DNA of 28,043 nt from QHXQ01 sp038322995 (GTDB lineage Bacteria > Acidobacteriota > Blastocatellia > Pyrinomonadales > Pyrinomonadaceae), in contig JBBQGM010000070.1 of assembly GCA_038322995.1 (NCBI GenBank), positions 1 to 28,043 of the forward strand, read 5' to 3'. The translations under genes were made by a program, and so were the position numbers. This document shows, one piece after another, positions 22,779-28,043 of the stretch. The number at the start of each line of letters is the position of its first letter. Position 1 is the stretch's first letter. The notes under the pieces were generated by a model. It was not told the origin of the DNA, searched no databases, and saw only the letters and a list, made by a program, of their open reading frames with translations.

Positions 22779-24008
22779 TCAAATCCGGTGCAGCAACAAG
22801 CCATCGCGCAGTTTCGGCTCGAACCAGGTGGACTTGGGCGGCATGATGCCGTTGGCGTCCGAGACGCGCAGCAGGTCGTCAATCGTCGTCGGGTACAAGG
22901 AGAAAGCCACCGCCGCGCGGCCCGAGTTGACCCACTGTTCGAGTTCCACGGGGCCGCGGATGCCGCCGACGAAATCTATGCGCTTGTCGGTGCGCACGTC
23001 CCTGATGCCTAAGACGGGATCAAGCAGGTTCGCTTGCAGCACGCTTACATCGAGCGTCGCCGTCGGATCGGCAGCGGCGGCGGGCGCGTCGCCGTTGAAC
23101 TGCAAACCGTACCAGCGGCCGCCCAGGTACATACTGAACTGACCGGGCGCGGCCGGTTGCGCTGTGCCGTTCTCGTCTATGTCGAACCGCTCCGCGACGC
23201 GCGCGACGAAAGCGGCGGGCGTCATGCCCTGCAAGTCTTTCACGACGCGATTGTACGCGAGTATCTGCATCTGATCCGCTGGGAAGAGGACGGTGAGAAA
23301 GCGATTATATTCTTCGTCGCCCGTGTGCTGCGGATTCTGTTCGCGCAAGGCGGCACGGGCCCGGCTCGCGCTCGCGGCGCGATGATGTCCGTCGGCGATG
23401 TAGAGCAAAGGCACCTCGCCGAACGCGCGCACGAGTTGATCGGGCGCGGGCGCACGCCAGAGCGTATGGCGGATGCCGTCGGGCGCGGTGAAATCGTAGA
23501 GCGGCGGGCCCGCAATTTCGGCCGCGACGAGCGCGTCAATGCGTCTGTCGGCGCGATAGGTGAGAAAGACGACGCCGGTCTGGGCCCGCAAGGTCAACAT
23601 GTGGCGCGTGCGGTCGTCCTCTTTGTCGGGGCGTGTGCGCTCGTGCTTGCGGATCAGATCGTTGTCGTACTCGTCCACCGCGCAACAGGCGGCGATGCCG
23701 AGCTGCTCGTGCGTGCCCATCACGAGCCGGTACAAATACAAACTCGGCGTGGCCTCTTCTGCCAAGGGACAATCCGCGATCAACTGCTGGAGGTTCGCGC
23801 CGGCCCGTTCATAGACGGCGTCGCTATAGATGTCCGTGCCGTCCGGCAGATCGATTTCGGAGCGCGTGACGTGCAGCAGGCTGAGCGGATTATCAGCGGC
23901 GAGCGCGCGCGCTTCGGCCGTGTTCACTACATCGTAAGGCACACTCGCAACCTGTTCGACTTTAGCCACGGGCGGACGCAATGCGCGGAACGGATAGATG
24001 ACAGCCAT
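22779..24008 (-). CDS. DUF1015-family protein
   Basis: A 409-aa protein of the DUF1015 family, with the family opening IYPFRALRPP and the middle block YIADGHHRAASASRARAA, which contains two conserved His residues (DGHHR) that look like active-site or phosphate-binding residues. The end reads DANGIMPPKSTWFEPKLRDGLLLHRI, a usual DUF1015 tail. No signal or membrane part. The biochemical role is unproven to my knowledge; the family is often beside serA/serC, and related proteins have been proposed to act on serine. It heads the minus-strand run ending with serC. GCGAGG precedes the ATG by about 10 nt. Confidence 0.88.
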   Translation of the reverse strand: MAVIYPFRALRPPVAKVEQVASVPYDVVNTAEARALAADNPLSLLHVTRSEIDLPDGTDIYSDAVYERAGANLQQLIADCPLAEEATPSLYLYRLVMGTHEQLGIAACCAVDEYDNDLIRKHERTRPDKEDDRTRHMLTLRAQTGVVFLTYRADRRIDALVAAEIAGPPLYDFTAPDGIRHTLWRAPAPDQLVRAFGEVPLLYIADGHHRAASASRARAALREQNPQHTGDEEYNRFLTVLFPADQMQILAYNRVVKDLQGMTPAAFVARVAERFDIDENGTAQPAAPGQFSMYLGGRWYGLQFNGDAPAAAADPTATLDVSVLQANLLDPVLGIRDVRTDKRIDFVGGIRGPVELEQWVNSGRAAVAFSLYPTTIDDLLRVSDANGIMPPKSTWFEPKLRDGLLLHRI

Positions 24009-24110
24009 GGTGGTGCAACCTCGCTATCGGCGGATATAAATGTGGAGCTTTGGACTGCTAAGACTAGCCGCACAAGGGGCACTTTGCCAAGTTGTGCGCG
24101 CAAGAGAAAA

Positions 24111-24151
24111 CATCGGTCGCCGTTGACCCGAAAGGTATCCGGCGACCGATG
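24111..24151 (-). terminator. Intrinsic terminator for the minus-strand gene at 24215-24592
   Basis: Arms CATCGGTCGCC (24111-24121) and GGCGACCGATG (24141-24151), 11 bp perfect with a 19-nt loop. On the minus strand the stem is followed by TTTTCT, giving a plausible terminator 64 nt after the stop. Confidence 0.7.
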
Positions 24152-24214
24152 CTGCTTGTGTGCGCCTAGGGCTAAAGCGGCCGGGCCGCGAAGGGCGACG
24201 TTTCTTGGTGACAT

Positions 24215-24592
24215 TTATTTAGGCATGAGCGTGTGTGCCTTCTGCGTGCTCGTTGCCGGCGCGGTGGTTGCAGCCTCGACGTTGCCGAGGGAACGGAAAC
24301 TGCCACCCGTCTGCATGCCCAGCACAAACTGCACGGGCACATTCGCATTGTTGGCCAGCGCACCGCCGGGCACGGCCACCAGCAGCCCCAAGTTCAAGCC
24401 GCCGCCCTGTGGCTGCGCCGGTTGATCGAGCATCGTGCCTCTGACCGTGATAGTGTTGCCGCTCGTCGTCACGATCACGTCCACTGAATCCTGCCCGTCA
24501 GCGTCCGCCGCGGCGGCGTTGCTCGTGACGGTGGCCGGCGCGGTGTAAGTCCCGCCGGCCACCATCACGATCTTCACGCGCGACGGCAACAC
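24215..24592 (-). CDS. Hypothetical protein, start uncertain
   Basis: A frame of about 125 aa ending at 24215. Starts are poor: TTG 24592, GTG 24595 or ATG 24565, none with a ribosome site, and the frame stays open upstream to a TAG near 24668. The product is low in charge and rich in Ala, Thr, Gly and Asn (for example TYTAPATVTSNAAAADADG and VPVQFVLGMQTGGSFRSLG), reading as a beta-rich surface or secreted protein without a visible signal peptide. It could be the remnant of a longer protein. A good terminator follows, which supports transcription. I do not recognise the family. Confidence 0.45.
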   Translation of the reverse strand: MLPSRVKIVMVAGGTYTAPATVTSNAAAADADGQDSVDVIVTTSGNTITVRGTMLDQPAQPQGGGLNLGLLVAVPGGALANNANVPVQFVLGMQTGGSFRSLGNVEAATTAPATSTQKAHTLMPK

Positions 24593-24700
24593 CGAGCTGG
24601 TCGAGACTGGGCGAGAGCCTGACGCCGCGAACGGCAGGAGGCGAATCCGGTCACATTCGCGCCGCTAGTAAGCATGCGTGTACAATGCCTGCGTAAGCTT

Positions 24701-24910
24701 ATGGATCATGTTAAAGCAGCCCGCCGCGTCGAACTCGAAAGCCTGAGCAGCGAACTGGACGCGCGCTTCGCCGCGGCCATGCGGGCGCACGGCTTCGACC
24801 CGACGCAGGCCGACACGACCGCGCTGCCGGGCGCGCTCGCGGAACTCTATGCCACCCGTGCAGAGACGCAGGCGGAATTAGCGGAGTTGCCGGAGGAGGA
24901 ACAGCGATGA
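24701..24910 (+). CDS. Hypothetical 69-aa helical protein
   Basis: Start ATG 24701 is preferred over 24674 because a TACAAT (24681-24686) that may be a -10 box lies between them. The product (MDHVKAARRVELESLSSELD...) is charged and helical: a helix with ELESLSSELDARFAAAMRAHGFD, then a C-terminal helix rich in Ala and Glu (LAELYATRAETQAELAELPEEEQR). No known domain is recognised. Its stop overlaps the next start as ATGA (24907-24910), so it is translated together with the pterin dehydratase gene and is probably real. Confidence 0.55.
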   Translation: MDHVKAARRVELESLSSELDARFAAAMRAHGFDPTQADTTALPGALAELYATRAETQAELAELPEEEQR

Positions 24911-25239
24911 GCGAGTTGGCGCGTCGCGCCTGCGTCCCGTGTCATAGCGGCGTGCCGCGTCTAACGGGCGCGGAGATCGCAGGCTACCGGCCACAGTTGC
25001 ACGCTGATTGGACGGTCGTGGGCGAGCAACACCTGATACGCGCTTACAAGTTTCCGAACTTCGCCGCCGCGCTCGCGTTCGTCAATCGCGTGGGCGCAAT
25101 CGCCGAAACAGAAGGGCATCATCCGGACATCTCATTCGGCTGGGGCTACGCCAAGATCAAAATCTACACGCACGCGATTGCCGGTCTCAGCGAGAGCGAC
25201 TTCGTCCTCGCCGCCAAACTAGATGCGCTTGACCCGTGA
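24907..25239 (+). CDS. 4a-hydroxytetrahydrobiopterin dehydratase (pterin carbinolamine dehydratase)
   Basis: A 110-aa protein of the PCD/PhhB family. The active-site signature is complete: EGHHPDIS (H71, H72), then WGYAKIKIYTHAIAGLSESD (H89). The enzyme dehydrates 4a-hydroxytetrahydropterin made by aromatic amino acid hydroxylases; no such hydroxylase is in the window. The extra N-terminal MSELARRACVPCHSGVPRLT holds two Cys (CVPC) that many bacterial homologues also show. GGAGG lies inside the previous gene with 7 nt to the ATG; ATGA overlap implies translational coupling. Confidence 0.93.
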   Translation: MSELARRACVPCHSGVPRLTGAEIAGYRPQLHADWTVVGEQHLIRAYKFPNFAAALAFVNRVGAIAETEGHHPDISFGWGYAKIKIYTHAIAGLSESDFVLAAKLDALDP

Positions 25240-25313
25240 GCGTAGCCGGTTTCCCCTTCAGCTAGAACACGCTATCATCACGGCAGTAATCTGGATCGGG
25301 AGCAAAAACGCAC

Positions 25314-25874
25314 ATGAGACAAAAATACTTTTCGCTCTGTCTGTTCGCCGCGCTCATCGTGGGCGGGGCGGCCACAACGTTGCGCGCAGGTCAGGGAGAC
25401 AGTGTGCCGCGCATCACGCTCGCGGAGTTCAAAGCATTACTGGCCAGCGCCAACCCGCCGTTCGTCATAGACGTGCGCGGCGCGATTGATAGCCAGATCA
25501 GAAACGCGCACCACATCCCGCTCGGCGAGATTGAAGCACGGCTAACTGAAATCCCGCGCGACCGCGAGATCGTCACCTACTGTGCTTGACCGAGCGAACA
25601 CTCCAGCGCCGGTGCGGCGCAGCTACTACAAAGCAAAGGTTACACACAGGTACACGCGCTCCTCGGCGGCTGGGCCGCGTGGCTGGCCGCCGACGGCGCG
25701 ACCGAACCGGCCGCGGCCAGCATCCCGGCCCCAACGCCCACCGCGCCGCCGACCCCGACGCCCGCGCCGGTCGAAGTAAAAAAACCCGGCACGCCGCCCG
25801 TGCCAACAAAGACCAGCACAAGCAAAACGAGGCGCACGCGGCACAAAAGCAAACGCACGCCGCCAACTCCTTAA
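25314..25874 (+). CDS. Secreted rhodanese-domain protein with in-frame TGA, candidate selenoprotein
   Basis: The frame from ATG 25314 reads a signal peptide (YFSLCLFAALIVGGAATTLRA), then a rhodanese domain (ITLAEFKALLASANPPFVIDVRGAIDSQIRNAHHIPLG) up to IVTYCA, meets TGA at 25587-25589 (codon 92), and continues in the same frame with PSEHSSAGAAQLLQSKGYTQ and LLGGWAAWLAADG, the normal second half of the domain. A Pro/Thr/Lys-rich tail ends at TAA 25872-25874. Read through, the protein is 186 residues. In relatives with a C-x-C-P-x-E loop the TGA position is Cys, so C-A-Sec is the natural reading; C90 is the usual catalytic cysteine. A hairpin at 25606-25620 is placed like a bacterial SECIS. If TGA is a true stop, the 91-aa product lacks half the domain and this is a pseudogene. 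Confidence 0.7.
25606..25620 (+). promoter_or_regulatory. Candidate bacterial SECIS hairpin
   Basis: GCGCCG-GTG-CGGCGC: 6 perfect pairs and a GTG loop. The loop begins 22 nt after the TGA, inside the 16-37 nt window known for bacterial SECIS elements, and has G as first loop base, as expected. Short GC hairpins are common at this base composition, so this alone is weak. Confidence 0.5.
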
Positions 25875-25880
25875 AAAGTC

Positions 25881-25965
25881 TCACGCAAAGCCGCAAAGCT
25901 AAGACGCAAAGGGCGACATGCATCATCTTTGCGTGCTTCTTTGCGGCTTTGCGCCTTTGTGTGAG
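25881..25965. repeat. Palindromic intergenic element, copy 2
   Basis: The left arm (25881-25911: CACGCAAAGCCGCAAAG, then GACGCAAAG) and the right arm (25927-25965: CTTTGCGTGC, then CTTTGCGGCTTTGCG) are imperfect complements. The right end GTGAGGTTTTCT parallels GTGAGATTTTCT at the end of copy 1 (2133-2224). It separates the convergent rhodanese and VWA genes and may act as a terminator for both. Confidence 0.75.
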
Positions 25966-25989
25966 GTTTTCTCGGCGCGGGGCTGAACC

Positions 25990-27327
25990 TCAGCGCACGC
26001 GGCTCCGCTTCCGTTTCAGAAAATCGATCAGCACAAACTGCGAGAGATTGCCCGGCGTGGCGAAGTACGCCTTGCCGTGCGTCATCGCCGTCATCTGCTT
26101 GACGAACTCGATCAGATAATGATCCGACGCCAACATGAACGTATTAATCATCACGCCCGCCTTGCGACATGCCTGCACCTCTCTGAATGTCGCGTCCATC
26201 ACGAGCGGATCGTTGCCCATCGAATTCTTATACAGCCGCCGCGCTGCCGTCGCCGCCTGCGCCGTGCGCCGCGTGTTGCCACCCATGTACGCCGCGACGC
26301 CGGCCGCGTCTAAAAAACACGCCGTCGGCTTACCGTCCGTCACCATCACGATCTGCTTCATCTCTTTGCGTTGCGCTTGCAACAGCCGCCGCGCGAGGCG
26401 CAAGCCTTCGGCCGTGTTCGTGTGATACGGCCCGACCTGCGTGGTCGCCAACTTCGCCAGCGGCAACTCTTCCGCGTCATCGTGGAACAGCACGATCTTG
26501 AGCGAGTCGCCCGGATACTGCGTGCGGATCAGATGCGCGAGCGCAAGCGCCACCTTCTTCGCGGGCGTGAAGCGATCCTCGCCATATAAAATCATCGAGT
26601 GCGAACAGTCGAGCATCACCACCGTCGCGCACGACGATTGATAATCCTGCTGATAGACGTGTAGGTCGCTGTACTCAAGATTGAGCGGCACGGTCAAGCC
26701 CTCGCGCTTAATCGCCGAGAGCAGCGTCGTGTTCACATCCAAGTTGATGGTGTCGCCAAACTCATAAAGCTTCGATGCCTGTGCCGCCTCCACGCCCGTC
26801 GCCAGATGCGGCGTGTCGTGCCGCCCAACCGAACTCTTACCGAGACTACCGAGCAGGTTGCGCAAAGTCTTATAACCGAGAAAATCTAACCCCTTCTCCG
26901 TCACTTCAAACTTCACGTTGCGCGGCTGCGGCTCCTCCTCACGCCCCCGTCCCCCCTGCTGCCCCTTGCGCTGCTGCCGCTCACCGGGCTGCTCCTCGCG
27001 CAAATTCAAATAACCTTCTTCGACCAACCGCTCGATCAGTTGATTCAACAACTCTTCAAGCTGCGACCCCTTGAACTTGCCCTCGTTCTCCGCCAGCATC
27101 TCCCGCACGTTCTGCTCATCCAACTCGCCCATCTCCATGAGCGCCTGCAAAAGCGCCTGCCTGAGCGCATCGAGCGACGTGTCCTGCTCACTGCGCTGCC
27201 GCGTCCAGTAGTAATCGTCGTCATAACCCGATTGCAGCAACGAATCCTGCAACCCATCCATCAGGTCGCCTAAGTTGACGCCCGACACGTCGAAGCCTTT
27301 GAACTTGGAATAGCGGATAAACTTCAT
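25990..27327 (-). CDS. VWA-domain protein, probable partner of the AAA+ ATPase
   Basis: A 445-aa cytoplasmic protein. The N-terminal half (1-170) is helical and acidic with a Gln/Arg/Gly-rich linker near 112-136. The C-terminal half is a von Willebrand A domain with the MIDAS motif DCSHS (240-244), TAEGLRLA and TDGKPT, so divalent-metal binding is expected. VWA proteins of this sort usually work with a MoxR or Mg-chelatase-type AAA+ ATPase as a chaperone or remodelling pair; the C-terminus of such an ATPase lies just upstream (27854-28043). Its ATG (27327-27325) shares one base with the hicA stop (TAATG), so translation is probably coupled to the toxin gene. No target can be named. Confidence 0.85.
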   Translation of the reverse strand: MKFIRYSKFKGFDVSGVNLGDLMDGLQDSLLQSGYDDDYYWTRQRSEQDTSLDALRQALLQALMEMGELDEQNVREMLAENEGKFKGSQLEELLNQLIERLVEEGYLNLREEQPGERQQRKGQQGGRGREEEPQPRNVKFEVTEKGLDFLGYKTLRNLLGSLGKSSVGRHDTPHLATGVEAAQASKLYEFGDTINLDVNTTLLSAIKREGLTVPLNLEYSDLHVYQQDYQSSCATVVMLDCSHSMILYGEDRFTPAKKVALALAHLIRTQYPGDSLKIVLFHDDAEELPLAKLATTQVGPYHTNTAEGLRLARRLLQAQRKEMKQIVMVTDGKPTACFLDAAGVAAYMGGNTRRTAQAATAARRLYKNSMGNDPLVMDATFREVQACRKAGVMINTFMLASDHYLIEFVKQMTAMTHGKAYFATPGNLSQFVLIDFLKRKRSRVR

Positions 27328-27524
27328 TACTTCTTTCCCTTTAGCTCAGGCACTTGTAGGTCGCGACAGATTTTGCGCGCTAGAAAATCATTCACTTCAC
27401 GATGTCGTGGAACAGTTGACGATCTTTGCGCTGCGCGATTCACATAAACGGTATGACTGCTGCCCTCACGCATGAATTCGCATCCGTGTTGCTCCAGATG
27501 TCGAATCAGATTGATTCGCTTCAT
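27327..27524 (-). CDS. hicA: HicA-family mRNA interferase toxin
   Basis: A 65-aa basic protein of the HicA dsRBD-like fold. The segment HLEQHGCEFMREGSSHTVYV carries the catalytic His (H24) in the Ser-Ser-His-x-x-Tyr context, and STVPRHREVNDFLARKICRDL is the usual C-terminal helix block. HicA cleaves mRNA and is held by HicB. ATG 27524 has no ribosome site; on the minus strand TATACT lies 6 nt upstream, so a leaderless transcript is conceivable. The stop overlaps the VWA start by one base. Confidence 0.88.
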   Translation of the reverse strand: MKRINLIRHLEQHGCEFMREGSSHTVYVNRAAQRSSTVPRHREVNDFLARKICRDLQVPELKGKK

Positions 27525-27530
27525 GCTGCA

Positions 27531-27536
27531 AGTATA
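27531..27536 (-). promoter_or_regulatory. Possible -10 box upstream of hicA
   Basis: TATACT (27536-27531), five of six matches to the -10 consensus, with no clear -35 box. Transcription from it would begin at or next to the hicA ATG. Confidence 0.3.
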
Positions 27537-27548
27537 GTGGCATTTGTG

Positions 27549-27568
27549 ATTTTCTAATTGTAGAAAAT
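27549..27568. promoter_or_regulatory. Inverted repeat ATTTTCTA-ATTG-TAGAAAAT, possible operator
   Basis: 8-bp perfect arms with a 4-nt loop in the hicB-hicA gap, 13-19 nt upstream of the possible -10 box. An AT-rich operator for autoregulation is a reasonable guess. Confidence 0.4.
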
Positions 27569-27585
27569 GCTTGAACTTCCGCAGT

Positions 27586-27620
27586 GATTTCCACAGTCTG
27601 TGAAAGAGGCTGTGGAAATC
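27586..27620 (-). terminator. Hairpin between hicB and hicA
   Basis: Arms GATTTCCACAG (27586-27596) and CTGTGGAAATC (27610-27620), 11 bp perfect with a 13-nt loop. It lies 12 nt after the hicB stop. On the minus strand no long T-run follows, so it may only reduce read-through into hicA. Confidence 0.5.
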
Positions 27621-27632
27621 TTTGCGAGAAAC

Positions 27633-27842
27633 TTAAAGTTCTTCGCGAATGATTTTCTCATCTTTGATTGTTTCTTCGACCAATGTCCGATTGGCTTCGA
27701 TAACCAGTGCAACGGCTTCCTTCAAGTTTTGGCGTGTCTCTTCTAAAGTCGCGCCCTGAGTGTTTGCGCCGGGGATTTCTTCTATAAAACCGATATAGCC
27801 TTCTGGCACTTCTATGAAAATGGGTGTTAGGGTTATGTTCAT
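27633..27842 (-). CDS. hicB: HicB-family antitoxin
   Basis: A 69-aa protein with the HicB partial RNase H fold: IFIEVPEGYIGFIEEIPGANTQGATLEETRQNLKEAVALVIE. The family's Pro-Gly-x-x-Thr-Gln-Gly-x-T-x-E block is clear. It ends in an acidic helix and has no visible HTH or RHH DNA-binding domain, so it would be the short HicB type. It should neutralise HicA by direct binding. AAGGAG (27855-27850) lies 7 nt before ATG 27842 and overlaps the stop of the ATPase gene, so antitoxin translation is tied to that gene. The order hicB-hicA places the antitoxin first. Confidence 0.88.
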   Translation of the reverse strand: MNITLTPIFIEVPEGYIGFIEEIPGANTQGATLEETRQNLKEAVALVIEANRTLVEETIKDEKIIREEL

Positions 27843-27849
27843 ACGCCTG

Positions 27850-27855
27850 CTCCTT
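27850..27855 (-). promoter_or_regulatory. Shine-Dalgarno AAGGAG for hicB, overlapping the ATPase stop codon
   Basis: AAGGAG 7 nt before ATG 27842, sharing bases with the TAA stop (27856-27854) of the upstream gene. Confidence 0.75.
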
Positions 27856-28043
27856 AACTGTATCGCCCTGTCTCGGTCAGGTCATCATAGATCATCCCGC
27901 GCCGATCCTTCTTGGCTTTCGTGGCGGCGGTGTAGCCGCCTTCTTCGTTGCGGCTGATCTTGTTTTGCGCGTAGAGACCTTCGAGGGCGAACTCGCAGGC
28001 GGCGACGATTTGCGCGTCGTCGGTGCGTTTGAAGTCGAAGGGG
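27854..28043 (-). CDS. AAA+ ATPase (MoxR/Mg-chelatase-like), C-terminal end only
   Basis: The minus strand is open from the window edge to TAA at 27856-27854. The last 62 residues read PFDFKRTDDAQIVAACEFAL, then EGLYAQNKISRNEEGGYTAA and end DDLTETGRYS. This tail resembles those of AAA+ proteins annotated as magnesium-chelatase or sigma-54-interacting regulators encoded next to VWA genes; the ATPase core lies outside the window, so the call rests on this tail and on the VWA gene downstream. It is the first visible member of a minus-strand run ATPase-hicB-hicA-VWA. Confidence 0.5.
   Translation of the reverse strand, partial: PFDFKRTDDAQIVAACEFALEGLYAQNKISRNEEGGYTAATKAKKDRRGMIYDDLTETGRYS

Noticed and set aside
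23034..24425. 463-aa plus-strand open frame opposite DUF1015
   Set aside because: It spans the DUF1015 start and the downstream intergenic region and the next gene's antisense; no domain is visible.
25314..25589. Plain 91-aa rhodanese fragment ending at TGA
   Set aside because: The domain continues in the same frame after the TGA, so the short frame is either a selenoprotein read partway or a nonsense-mutated gene, not a normal complete gene.
25586..26119. Long plus-strand open frame across the end of the rhodanese gene
   Set aside because: It lies out of frame with the rhodanese and runs over the palindromic element and the antisense of the VWA gene; composition is Arg-rich shadow.

Overview
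The window is GC-rich bacterial chromosome. Nothing in it is phage-like and there is no insertion sequence. The gene content points, by inference only, to an Acidobacteriota member of the Blastocatellia type: a Ser/Thr kinase fused to a long TPR region, a secreted M28 peptidase with a PDZ domain, a PD40 beta-propeller, a secreted amidohydrolase, a carboxypeptidase-regulatory-like protein, a caspase-like protease, and a DUF1015 gene next to serA/serC. No rRNA, tRNA or CRISPR array was seen.

Layout. 1-1339 (+): C-terminal part of a caspase-fold protein cut by the window edge. 1364-3822 (+): an osmoprotectant-type ABC importer, ATPase followed by a fused permease/binding protein, separated by a palindromic element. 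3830-5892: a secreted NTF2-like protein (-), a 93-aa unknown (+) and a small secreted protein (-), with a bidirectional terminator. 6078-9544 (+): amidohydrolase, GlsB/YeaQ-type membrane protein, flavoprotein. 9622-12863 (-): kinase-TPR protein plus a 66-aa partner. 12864-13296: regulatory gap with a good sigma-70 promoter for a di-haem cytochrome-type oxidoreductase (13297-14772, +). 14909-18063 (-): M28 peptidase and PD40 propeller. 18193-24008 (-): a serine-biosynthesis-centred run read as DUF1015, GNAT, serA, two AT-richer toxin/antitoxin-like genes (one a PIN nuclease), SDR, serC. 24215-24592 (-): unknown. 24701-25874 (+): small unknown, pterin carbinolamine dehydratase, rhodanese. 25990-28043 (-): an AAA+ ATPase tail, hicB, hicA and a VWA protein in one run.

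The strongest observation is the rhodanese gene at 25314-25874. It carries one in-frame TGA (25587-25589) inside the active-site loop, and clear rhodanese sequence continues in the same frame afterwards. The TGA sits where, from memory of the family, a C-x-C-P-x-E type loop has a cysteine. A 6-bp hairpin with a GTG loop starts 16 nt after it and its loop begins 22 nt after it. This fits a selenocysteine codon with a bacterial SECIS; a nonsense mutation is the main alternative.

A second theme is two compact AT-richer toxin-antitoxin-type pairs placed co-directionally inside what look like housekeeping operons: a PIN nuclease with an unrecognised PepSY-like partner between serA and the SDR/serC genes, and HicBA between an AAA+ ATPase and its VWA partner, with hicA overlapping the VWA start codon by one base. 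There are also several palindromic intergenic elements, one family present twice in the window.
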